A DNA stretch of 64,000 nucleotides, taken from Melieria omissa (Eukaryota > Arthropoda > Insecta > Diptera > Ulidiidae). The translations under genes were made by a program, and so were the position numbers. The notes below the pieces were generated by a model. It was given only the letters and a program-made list of their open reading frames with translations, did not search any database and was not told the DNA's origin. Where the stretch lies: assembly GCA_963971225.1 (NCBI GenBank), contig OZ020267.1:33061298-33125297 (forward strand), given 5' to 3'. Shown here one piece after another: positions 46,950 through 58,730 of the stretch. Position 1 is the first letter of the stretch. Every line of letters begins with the position of its first letter.

Positions 46950-47830
46950 CTCTAATCACTGTCTCCTCGGCCCAGCAGGTATTTTGTTCTGTTGATCCTA
47001 GGCGCGTCAATAAACATCTTCGACTGCCTACACGTTGCGAGACTGTGCCAGTGGTCAAAGTGCTTTCGCGCTAATATTCTACTAATCGTAGCCTTGTTCT
47101 CAGATAAACTGCAGCCAATCGCTGGTTCGGGCGCTATAAATCGGACCAAAGATCCAGCCCTATCTAGCTCGGTCGCCTGTTCGTTTCTCTCGACATCAGA
47201 ATGCTCGGGTACCCACAAAAGTGTGACGATATTTTCGGTGCCCAACTCGTTTAGTCTGTCGACAGCTTCCTGCACAATTTTGAATCTTGCCGAACAAGTC
47301 TTGACAGCCGCTTGACTGTCGGAGCAGATATATATGTCACACGTAAATTTACTCCTCCGTCGCAACACAAGTGCCCCTACCGATATGGCAAACAGTTCAG
47401 CTTGAAAAACGGAGGTGTAACTACCAAGTGGAAAGGAGAGTCGAATGTTATGGCTGTTAGAATGAATCCCAGCGCCAGAGCCTGGGAACCACAGCGGTGG
47501 TTCGTCCACTCCGATCGATCAGGGATGACCGTATGAAACCTGCGGCGAGGCATAAGCTCAGCACACTGGGCATCAGCACATGGCAGCCCCTCTTTCTGGT
47601 GGAAGAGTTGTAAGCAGGGCTCTGCCCGGTTCTTTCACCGCCGCTGAGGACGAGTTTCCTGCCAGGCAGCACATCAAAATGATATGCCGCTCGTCTGGCC
47701 GAACGATGAATGCAGCGATGTTGAGGCCGATGTAGGCTTTAAATTACAACGTGATATCAGAATGGCTATTCAACGCATCCTCCAGAGTAACCACTCCATC
47801 AGCAGTTCCATTTTGTAGTAGCGCTTAAGA
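46950..47830 (-). mobile_element. LINE RNase H fragment, minus strand
   Basis: A 185-codon minus-strand frame (47509 down to 46952) reads FQAELFAISVGAL (catalytic Glu), DIYICSDSQAAVKTC (catalytic Asp) and LLWVPEHSDVERNEQATELD (C-terminal catalytic region). This is the RNase H domain of a non-LTR retroposon. The DGS motif at its start is damaged by a frameshift near 47500. Upstream (to 47830) further LINE-like frames are broken. Confidence 0.75.
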
Positions 47831-48597
47831 AAGGATAGCAGTGGTCTATTTGCGACTCGATAAAGAAACGCAAAACACAACAACAACACACTCCTGTTTG
47901 CCTTGAATGCTCACACAAACTGTGTTTTGACTCTCGCGAAAAACTGCAAGTTAAGGTCTTGCAATTTTGTTTAAGTTTTATTTTTATTGAAAATATTTAC
48001 TTTTATTTATGTCCTTCGATGACTGAATTTATTAAAAAAAGGAACAAAGAAATACCTACTTTATGTTATTATTATAATGGATCTCATTTTCCAAATACAC
48101 CAATACCTCGCTTTGCGTCGTTTCGTTTTGTGTTGTTTCGACGTAGCGTCGCTGCTGAATTAGTACTAATTTTCGCTGTGCGTCGTTAGATTTTCGAAGT
48201 TGTGTTGTTTTGGGTTCGAGTCTTTAATTTAAAAAAAAATTTTTTTTTCTAAAAGATGGCACGACTTTTGTTTCTAATTGCGCTATGCCATCAAAACTCG
48301 GGGATTCCCTTTCCAACTTTTGTGAAAGAGAGCCGACTTACGACACCAGCCACTATGGACTCATCAGAAAGTGATTAATTACTATGTTCCTTAACTGATT
48401 TTAATTCAAAACTAAAACGTAATTCACTAAATTTTACAAACGCGAATAATTTTTGTTCCGGGGTCTCACAGACGTATGTTAGGTGGTAGTGTGACAATAG
48501 CAGGTGCTAGGTGGTTAAGGGTTAATATCATTATACACATGTAGCCTATATGTATGTCGCCATATTTTCGCATGTACCTAGTGTCACATTTTATTCA
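47831..48597. other. No gene seen; 5' flank of the host gene
   Basis: AT-rich sequence with short frames. ACATTTTATTCAG at 48586-48598 would serve as a splice acceptor for an exon that carries the start of the coding region; this is a guess from the motif only. Confidence 0.35.
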
Positions 48598-48830
48598 GGT
48601 TTCTTTGTGTTTTATGTTTCTTTGTAGTTTAAATAGTACTTGTAGTCAAGTGAAAAGAGCGGAAAATATTCGTCGACAATTACAAAGTTGCAAAGCCTGT
48701 TGCACGAGTCAGTGCGCCGAGGGGAGGAGGAGAGAAGCGGCCCGTTACAACAAAATCCCCATCGGGAAGCGTCAGCAAAGCGAGAAGCAACTGCAAATGT
48801 ACCTCCACGGGATAACAGTCAAAGGATAAG

Positions 48831-50031
48831 ATGGCAAAAATGAACAACAACAACACCCTACAACGAAAACTGCCACAACAACAACAAAAGCATTGTGTCA
48901 ACGACAAAACTGCCAAACAAAAGTCAACTAAAAGAGCAGCAAACATGAGTTATGCAAACAGTACAGAAACAATCACGGTCACAATAGCACAAGAACCAAC
49001 AACCACAACAACAACAACAACAACGGCTAACCAGTGTATGGCGCCGCGCTGCTCAACGGTAACAACATCAATCTCAGTTCCAACGACAACGGCGACAACA
49101 ACCGTAAGCAGCGCAACAGTATATCGGAAGTACGACAACAACAGCGGCACACGATGGTCGCTCGGGTTCGGGGACACACAAATGAAGTTGCCATGGTTGT
49201 TGCTGCTTTTAATAACAACAACAACAACATCAACAGCAGAAAAGCGAGCGCAAGAGGCACACGGAAGCCACAGTCGAGCGGCGATCAAATACAGCCAACC
49301 GCTGATGGCGACGAGTGCCGGCAACGACGACAGTTTCCGGCCGCTTATTCCCAAAGATATTAGTCCCGAGCATATATCACGGAATGTTTTCACCGAAACC
49401 GGCCAATACCGCGTCTTTCAGCCAGTGGACAGCGATTTGCGAGTGGCCGCAGCGGTGAGTAGCAAAGCGCACGTCGACAATGAGCGACTGCAACACAGTA
49501 GTAAAACAACAACACTGCAGACAGCCGTTGCGACAGTGGCAACGGCAAGCACAACAATGCCAACAAGTGGCGAAAAGTTACAAAAGCACAGTGCAACAAC
49601 AACAAATACTCGCATACAAATGGCCAACACCACACAACGGAGCGGCGCAGGTGTATTGGCGGTAAGAGCACAGAAAACACAGCCGTCGACTGAGTACAGA
49701 CCAGCGCCGCACCAGCCCAAACGCGAGCATGAGACCATGGCAGCGCCGGCGGCGGGCCTCAGTAACGAGATGAAGGGGTTAGAGGAGCTGCTTGTCGAGT
49801 ATGTGGAGAATTTCTTCAACCGAGGCCAGTACGAGCCCCTGCCGGGTTTGGTGTTTGCGCTGCAAAACAATCACACCGCTGCTTCGGCGACGGTAGACGG
49901 TGGTAAGCATAAACCGCGACCGGTACGTCAATCGGCGGCAACACCGAAGTTGGGCGCAGCGAATGCCGGCGGCAGCATTCGTATAAACATTCCCCGCGCC
50001 ATCGAATCCGGCCGACTCTTCTTCTTCTCAG
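48831..50031 (+). CDS. Coding exon 1 (start, low-complexity, putative signal peptide)
   Basis: Two in-frame starts compete: ATG 48831 (context AAGATGG) and ATG 49182 (context ACAAATG), the latter directly ahead of a leucine run. The CAA/ACA repeats of 48840-49030 keep all frames open and do not by themselves prove coding. A short upstream frame (48554-48829) ends two bases before ATG 48831 and is probably 5' untranslated. The donor is TCAG/GTATGC after 50031, leaving one base for the next codon. Confidence 0.75.
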
Positions 50032-53000
50032 GTATGCATTTGTTTGATTGTGGCGGACTTGGATGTATGAATTTCCGGTACGGAATGCGTTCACAATGTA
50101 TGTTTTTCTTTTGAATTTATTTTTAGGTTTAAAGAAAATATTGTGGCCTATTTTCATGGGCCTGCAGATATTGAAGTCGCTGCTGTTTGCCATGTTCCTG
50201 CCGACGTTAATCGGTTCATTCGGGAAGTTGCTGGGCAAAGGTGAGTCGACTTGTACGCTGATGGATTACTTTATTATGATTGGACGTCCGCACACGAAGT
50301 CTAATGGCATGAGGACTCGAAATTATCCAGTTTCCAATTTCATGAAATGCAAATACCACCCAAAAGTACATATGCCCTGAATGAGAGAGTTTAATGTGCA
50401 CATATTTACTCTTGATGGGAACTCAAATTTGTTGTTTTAACGTTTCTATTGATGATGAACGGCTTTCGATTGATTTTAGCATTGATTACAAAATATTATG
50501 TTCTGAATTCGTTCTTTATTAATATTGGCGAGACTTCCATCGCAGCCGGGCCAACACGGCGCATAGCTGCAATTACTTAAATAACGGGAATTTAATATGG
50601 TGTACTGCACAACAAAATAAAAATGGTTTATAAGACAAAGTTCCAACAATGGATTCTAGTAAAGAGAGCTAAACAAATATATACGTGCTCGGCGTTTTGA
50701 AAGCCTGTTTTGTACATTCTTATTGGCGAACCAGTACACACACAAAAGCCATCTAACCTCACATTTTTGGTATATGGTGTGTTCAGAAATTTGATGTAAA
50801 ATACTAGGGGGACATTTTTAAACACTCTAGTTTCTAATTTTCTTTAGAAACTTTTACCCTTTTTTCCTGAATTTTTTGTAGGCGGTTTTTGAAAACTACA
50901 CCCATCAAATTTTTGGCAGAACTGATCTATTGTTCTGTCCTGGCTGTCCTGGTTCTGGCCTTTATTTTAGGACTATTGAAGGGTTTGAGTTAAGGGGGCA
51001 CTCCATGAAAGGTTAAAAAAAATGACCAATTTTCTTTATTTTACTGTACAAAAAAAGAAAAAGACAGGAACAATCCATTTGGAACATCTGTAGGTATTAG
51101 TTAAAAGTTCAAAGAAAAAGTTATACATAAAAAAAATTAAAAATGGCACACATATTGAACATCTTCCGAGGCTTGGTTTAAAAAAAAAGACGTCTTCCCG
51201 TCCACACGATGCCGTCCGAAGTTAAAGTCTGAAACATACAAATTATATATCAAATTAATCAGCAGGTTTGTGTGAACCTCAAAAACTATAAAAATTTTCA
51301 AAATTTAGCAACAAAGCCATATAAACTATAAAAAAGTTCGTTTTTTCTTACTTTCTTTTTATTAAAAAAACAGTAAATAAATTTTTTTTAATAGATTTCT
51401 CTGTTCAATATCCTACAAAACGAGTATATATTCGTGTAGATCGGTTCAGTAGTTTTTTTTTATCATGTGGACGGACTACAAAAACGTGTTTATGAGGAAA
51501 CGCGTTCCAAAGTTATTCGGAACACCTGGTGTGGCTAAGCGCGCGTCGATGAAAAGAACTGTGTCTCCGAAAGTTTTCAGAGTTTAACTTTGAAAATTTG
51601 CAATAATGTTCTCGGATAATATATCTTTCGGTTAAAGCAAAAAAAAATAATCGATTTTTTGAAACCATTTCATGGAGTGCCCCCTTAAAAAATTACACTG
51701 CACAACAGCATGTCTGTTGCATGGAGTTTTTTACATGAATCTGAATCGTTTTTTCACGCTGTTTTCACAACCATACTCCGTTTTTATGTAACAGCTCTAG
51801 TTTTCGCAAAAAAATGGGCGTGTCACTTTTTCGAATTTTCCTCGGCTTTTTCCTCGTTTTCGACTGTTATTTCTGAACCAATAATCCAATGGACATGATT
51901 TTTATATCGTTGCACTTACAACATTTTACGCCATCTTTTCTGATATTAATCAATTTTATGCGTTCTAAATGGGCGTGGTAATGAGGTTTCAAAGTAGGAA
52001 AATATTGAATTTCAAGGCGTTTTTTCTGATGGCAAAAATTGTACAGATATTTCATAAATCCAGTTACGAAGTATATGAATATCTTAAGAAGAAACATCAA
52101 GCAATACAACACAGCCAAATTATTTGGCGAAATACACATTCGCATCGAAATAATAGCAAAAAAGTACCATAGTCATTTCCATCACTTTTCATACTTTTTC
52201 CTTAAAAACTTTGGAGCCTCAAAATATGCTCTATTATATGTTCCATTTATAGTTTGAAATAGAAGCAAAAAACTAAACGATTTTTAATTGCACGAAACAA
52301 AAAAATTAAGAACCTTGCAAATTTTGTACAAATTTTTCAAAGATGTTTAATTAGGCACAAGTTAATGTAATCAGGACAACTTGTTTAGTAGTGCAACCTT
52401 ATAAACTATGTTCGTTTTTACTAAGACCATTTTTGTTAATTGAACATCATCTGTGTTACTCCTTGCAGGCATCGTTTCTGGGTCTTCACCGCTCTTTATA
52501 CGTCCCGCTGATACGCCACAGGACCTGGACTTCAGGGACAACACATTTAATTTCGACGATGACAACAAGTTCGGTGCGAACGATGAGAGCGGCAACGCCT
52601 ACAATCAAGCGGGTAACTGAGACTGCAATGTCTAAACAAATTATTACAATAACAGCAACACTAATGCTATTTCATACAATTCCGCAGAAGCATCACAAAC
52701 ACAAAATCAATACGTCTACAATCCGGGAGCCATCAATCAGCAGGCGCTCTCACGCTACGGCAACGAGCAGAGCAAGATGCAAGACTCTTATCTGAGCGCA
52801 CTGCAGAGCATCAGCTCGGCCTCGTTTAAGAATTCCAACTCGATATCGGGCAGTTCGTCGGCGGGCGGTGGCGGCGGACTGGGCACGCCACTGCGCACCA
52901 AGCCCGCAGCACCCGCCAACACCAACACCTACCAAACATTTCAAAAGGTGCCCGCCTCGTCGCTGCTGCTCTCCAACTACGACCCCTTCTACAGTCCGCT

Positions 53001-56000
53001 GCTGTCGCGTCTGGACTCGGTGTTCGCGCAGCTGAAGTTGAACTCGGAGAGCGAGAGCTGTCGCGAGAAACTAATTTGCCTGATGTATGCAAATCCGGCC
53101 AAATATGCACCGTACAGCAATTTGGTGTCGGCCCAGCTAAGCCGGTGAGTTGGCAGCTAACCTCGTGTATGTGTGTTGTGTAATTGGTGCCTAAAAGTAG
53201 ACAGCATATTTTCATGCTTAGATAGAGCAGTTGGTATCTATAAACTCTGTGTGTGGCTAATAACACTGTACAACACAAAACCAATAACAACGTTCTGACA
53301 ACGGATTCCTTTCGAGCGGTGGCTTAAAAGTCTACGTTTGATTTTTTTTTAGGGGGGCCGGTGGTCAAAGTTTCCTCCCGTTTGCGTGACAAAGCTCCCA
53401 ACTCGCCGTTCGGAATTGGCATAAAACTGTAGGTCCCTTTCAACCTTCTAAAAAAAAACATTCGCACGCACAACACGGTTGGTTGCGGGTAGCTATCGGG
53501 TTGTCGTGCCAGTCAAGAAGAAGAAGAAAAAGAAGAAGAAGAAGATGTATAACAAAGCGAAAAGTGAAATATATCGCACACGCACAACAAAAGTGACACA
53601 ACTAAAAATTTGTGATTTTTTAGGAAACGCAAAAAACTGTTCTTGAGCTAAATAAACATTTATTTTTAAATCACATATAGACCGTTCAGTAGAAAATCCT
53701 TACAGATTATGCTTTTTGATAAGTTCCAAGAATTTTGTTTTTTATTTTACACTAGAAAATCCAAAATTTTGAGTTGTGCCTATTTTGATGATATTTTAAT
53801 TCAATAATTACGGAACTATTTCAAGTTATGCTTTGCACTTTTTCTAAATTTAATAATTATAAATGACAGTTAAAAAGTTGAAAGAAAATTTTGAAAATTC
53901 ATAATTAATTTTAGAAATTAAAAATATATACAAAAATTGTTAGAATTTGGTTTAAAATTAACTTCAACAAAAATTTATTTCGTCAAAAGTGACACAATTT
54001 GAGTTAGGACTCTTTTGCATTGAGCTGCAGCAATCAAATAGCATCAAACTTCTGACATGGAAAGAGACCTAACTGTATTTTTGTAACAGTTAACAACGAC
54101 AAAATATACTGATTTTTTGCTGATTGGTAGATTTATGCATTGTGCACAGTATTAACACATAAACCCGAAAATGAAAAATTTTGAGTTGTGTCACTTTTGT
54201 AGTGCGTGTGCGACATATTAATCTGTTGCGGGATCAACATTCAATGATTGAATTCTAATAATCGAAAGCTTATAGCGTTCGCCGCATGTGAAATCAATTA
54301 GTTTACATGCTAATCTGTTGTTATATATAAAAACTCTGACATACGCTGGTGAGCAGATTAAAATTAGTTGCATTACTGCGCTAATGTTATCAATGTTCAT
54401 ACATACGAGTATGTATGTGTGTGTATACCAGGAAAAAACATTGGTTGCAGAGGTTAATGTTGTTTAGGGCGAACGCTGAAATGAATAGAGTTAATTGAAA
54501 ATTGAATAGCTTTTAGTTTTAAACAAATCTCTGAGCTGCACGTAGGAATATTTGATAGGAAAAGCTGGTCAAATATCGATTTTTGAAAATTGGCTTTTTT
54601 ATTGCAAATTTGATCACTGATCGCGTGGACAAAGTATATATGTATACGTGCGTCATTAGGCAACAGTTATGTTTTTTAAAGTCCCGCTTTTTATAACGGT
54701 ACACGTTCAAAGTTGGGCATACGCATTGATGTGAACTCGCAGTGTTCTTCTTCTGTGTGTCAGTGACTAAAGTTGCAAAATTAATTAAAAAGTGTTCCGG
54801 AAAAAAAATTATTATGTAATAATATGTAATAAATTCATTTACCAGCATTGTAGTTTTGGCGTTTTTGTACCGAAACATTTAAGACCCCTTTAAACATGAC
54901 TTCTGTTTCATATTTTAAACTTTCAAAAACAATTTAGTTTTACTTATTTCTCCACATTTCGCTGCAGTCATTTTCCGTGTTTCCTTGAGATGATTAAAGC
55001 TCAACATTGAGGTGTGGTGAGGTGCGATTCAAAAATTGTGTACTTTTTACACTTTTTACATCTAAGACCCCTTTACTGAGGGGTTTTACTGAGTAGTTAT
55101 ACAATATAGTTCAATTAGCACAGGGTTTCCAAAATTGAGGACTTAAGGATATCAGTCTGAGCGTTTCTCAGATACCTGGTAGTCACTATAACTTTCGATT
55201 AAATAGTGGTATTAAATCGAAATAAGATTTAGTATGAGCAATGTAGAGATGAAGAATATAGACTCAACTTTGCAACCTTGATGTGGCTAACATGAGAGTA
55301 TTTTCCAAATGTAATTTATTCGATTTATAGTACTGGCTTTTTGCTTGTCTTTTAGTTTCATCAACCCTTTAGTATAGTGCGCCTTGACACGCTAATTGCT
55401 CCAAAAAATTTCTGATCAAATTTAATCGCCTACACAAACTTTGAATTATTACGAAGAACTTGAAATATTAAGAAGACTTGACTCAAATGCAGATGACGAC
55501 AATTAAGTGTTTTTGTTTTACTTTTATACTGAAGTGCTACTTTATAAATACAGCTTTAAATCATGTTTTTATTTTTGGAACGAAATTAAAATTGAGATTT
55601 ATTTATTTCAGTAAACAACTTTCGTTTCTCCATACAAACTTGAACCCATTGTTGACCGTTTTTGAGATCGATTTGGAAAACTAAAAAATGCCTGTCGAAT
55701 TATTACTGTTCTGAAGTACTTTTACCAAGTTTAAACTCAAAAGGCGTAAAAATCATTTTTCTTCATATAAACTCTTAACCCATTTTTGACTCCTTTACAG
55801 GTTAAATTTTAAAAAATCCTTTTACTGTGTATGTCCGCTCTGTAAAATAAATCTAAATGTGCCCAAATATTTTAATTGCATCGAATGTGTATGTGAATCG
55901 GACATTACTATATATAAAGTACTAGCAGGGCGTCGCGGCTTTGCGCCCATAGACCCCGAGTTTGAAAAAAATCCCGTCTTAGTGTAAGTTTATTTTCTTA

Positions 56001-58697
56001 AATGTATTTACAGTTCCAATTTCATGTTTGTTCTTTAGCGGTTTGGGCATTGTATGGACGATGCCCAACCCATTCTTCTAGTCGAAGGATGCGACCCAGT
56101 TTCGTTGATGTGCGATTCTTGTCCAACGCTTATCAAATGTTTCTAGTAGAATGCCACATCTCTGGGACGACGGAATACAAAATTTCAATGCTATTCGACT
56201 TATAACTAAAGCTATTCCATATTAAACATTTGGGTTGTATTCGCGGTGCCATGCCCCTTCGTGCAATACCTAACCCATTCGCCTGGTCGGAGGGCACGTT
56301 AGTTTGTGCCAAAATTCATTGATATGTGACCGGTAGTTCCAAAGCTATTTGACACATTTGGATCGCTTCAAAAATGCCACGCCCCTTATCCAACTCTCAT
56401 ACAACTTTACCAGTAAACGAGGGCCCTGTACCAAGTTTCATTCCATATTGAAAATGTAGGTTGTACCGGAGGTGCCACGCCCACCTGTCGGATCATATTC
56501 GCACTATATGGTTTAGCGAGACTTAGCCAAGACGAACATTCCGTGCCAGATTCAGCTCAATCAGTCTTCCAGACTGTGAGTTTTAGTGTCGTGTGATCAA
56601 CAAACCAACAAACAAACAGACATTCATTTTTATTTGCATATTTCGATCTTAACAATAATTCTTATTATTGTTCTTAGCCACCAACACTCTTTTCAGTCAT
56701 TTAGAAGCGAAACATATATAAAGAATATAATGTTGACCAGGTTTTGCTATCCAATACCCTATGAGAGCCGCCTCTATGCAAGTTAAGATAACATGTGTAA
56801 CTCCTCCTCTGAAGCCTCTCTTGTGACCCGATAACGCGCCAATCAGTACAACTACAACAAATGCAATGCATATGCGCTGCATCATTTGCTCTCGGACGCA
56901 GCGTAAAATCTTCACCGATAACGTTCATCGAGACAACAACAACGCTGCTGCGCTAAAGAATGTGCTGATCACGCCCCACAAGTGAGAGATGGTTGTCGCA
57001 GTAAAAGCTTTAAACCGGAATGCGGCTTGGTGAATCGGTTCACCAATTATAAATAGTTGTTGCAGTTTACCGCAAACCGCAATGTTCTTAATACATACAT
57101 ATAAAGAAAGTGGATGTATGTGTGTAAGCGCATCACACTCAAACGGACGAGCCAATTTCGTTTTGAGTCCGTTCAGGTTTATGAACTGACTCAAGTTTTA
57201 TTATCAGCAACGTTGCTGATTTGTGGGCCTCAATTGCGTTAATCAGTAGCTCTTCTTCTTTAGTTGGCCATCTCGCGCAATTCATTATCAAAAAAAAAAC
57301 AAATGTTGTGCGAGACGAAGTTCGCCGGGTCAGCTAGTACATATAGGGTTTTCCAACAAGAGGTGTTATTTTGGTATTCAAAGAAAAATGGAATTTTGTG
57401 AGATAAATGATCGGATGTTTATTTCATAATAAAGAGGAAAGTATGCCGTTAATAATGAAAAACAACATCAGCCAAATGGCCACAACGACCACGCTTACAG
57501 GACTATATCCTTTTCATAAAATTTTCCATAACCAAATCGCAAAGTGGCTGCCCTATGTCCTCGATAGCCTCACGAACTCTACCTTTGAGGTCTTGAATCG
57601 ACGCTGGGCTGTTGGCGTACACCTTATCTTTCACGTGGCCCCAAAGGAAGAAGTCGCAAGGTGTTAAATCACAAGATCTCGGCGGCCAATTGTGATCACC
57701 TCTTCCAGAGATAACACCTAGAGGACCCAATCAGCAAAGACACGATGTTGTTGATGATCGGTCGGCTTGAGTTCTTGTGTTAACTGAACTTTATAAGACT
57801 TAAGACCCAAGTCTTTATGCAAAATACGGTGTAATGGCGTTTTTGGAATGCCCAATTCCAAAGAACGACGAGAAATCGACAAACCTGGGTTTTCTTCAAC
57901 ACTTTGGGCTACTGGAGCAATATTCTCAGTTGTTCTTGAGCGACGTGCACGGGTTTTATTCTTCACATCACTAACTTGTCCCAACAGCTCGAATTTTTCC
58001 ACCAATTTCTGTATTGCGGTCCGACAAGGTGCTTCACGACGAGCCAAAAATGCTTTAGTTTTGCGAACTGTGACTGCAAGATTTTCACCATTTTTGTAGT
58101 GAATTTTAATAATTTCAATGCGTTGTTGAAGCGTGTACCGTTCCGTTTTTAGTAATGGCGTAGTTTCTACTTGTCAAATGTCAAAGAATAAAAGCTTCAA
58201 CAGTGACAGCTACCGAAATACTGGGTGAATCAAAATAACACCTCTTGTTGGAAAACCCTATATTATGATCCCTTAAAATTTTTCAATTTATATGACAGGG
58301 GTGCCCAAAATCTTCTTATGGAAGAGCAAACATCAATACATACAAAATAATTAATACGCTAAACAACAACAAAACCTACGTTGATGATTACTGTCGCCAA
58401 TTTGCACCAACAAAGCATATGTTACGGTGCTGTGTGTGTATACTGGAAAGCTCAGCCTATGCCGAAGATCATTTACAAAAACAAATAAGGAACTCGATTC
58501 CTCAGCCTATGCTGAAGAGCATTTACAAAAACAAATGAGCAACGAGCACGTCTGTTGTATGAGATTCGCGTTCTGTTATTTACTGTTATTTGTTACTGTT
58601 ACTGTGTTACTGTTTATTCTGTGATTAAAGGTTGCATATTTATTAGGAATATGCTTTGATAATTTGTATTGTACTTATGTGTTTTTTTTGTATTTAT

Positions 58698-58730
<33 letters not shown>

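Noticed and set aside
46952..47509. 185-codon minus-strand frame as a host RNase H gene
   Set aside because: RNase H of this type with flanking broken LINE frames is a retroposon remnant; no introns or promoter context.
48554..48829. Open frame of 91 codons just before the host gene
   Set aside because: It ends two bases before ATG 48831 in another frame and has no domain; best read as an upstream frame in the 5' untranslated region or as chance.
48950..49870. Minus-strand frames of 147 and 150 codons opposite exon 1
   Set aside because: These are shadows of the coding strand: their Val/Leu/Cys-rich runs are the reverse of the ACA/CAA repeats and Thr codons of exon 1.
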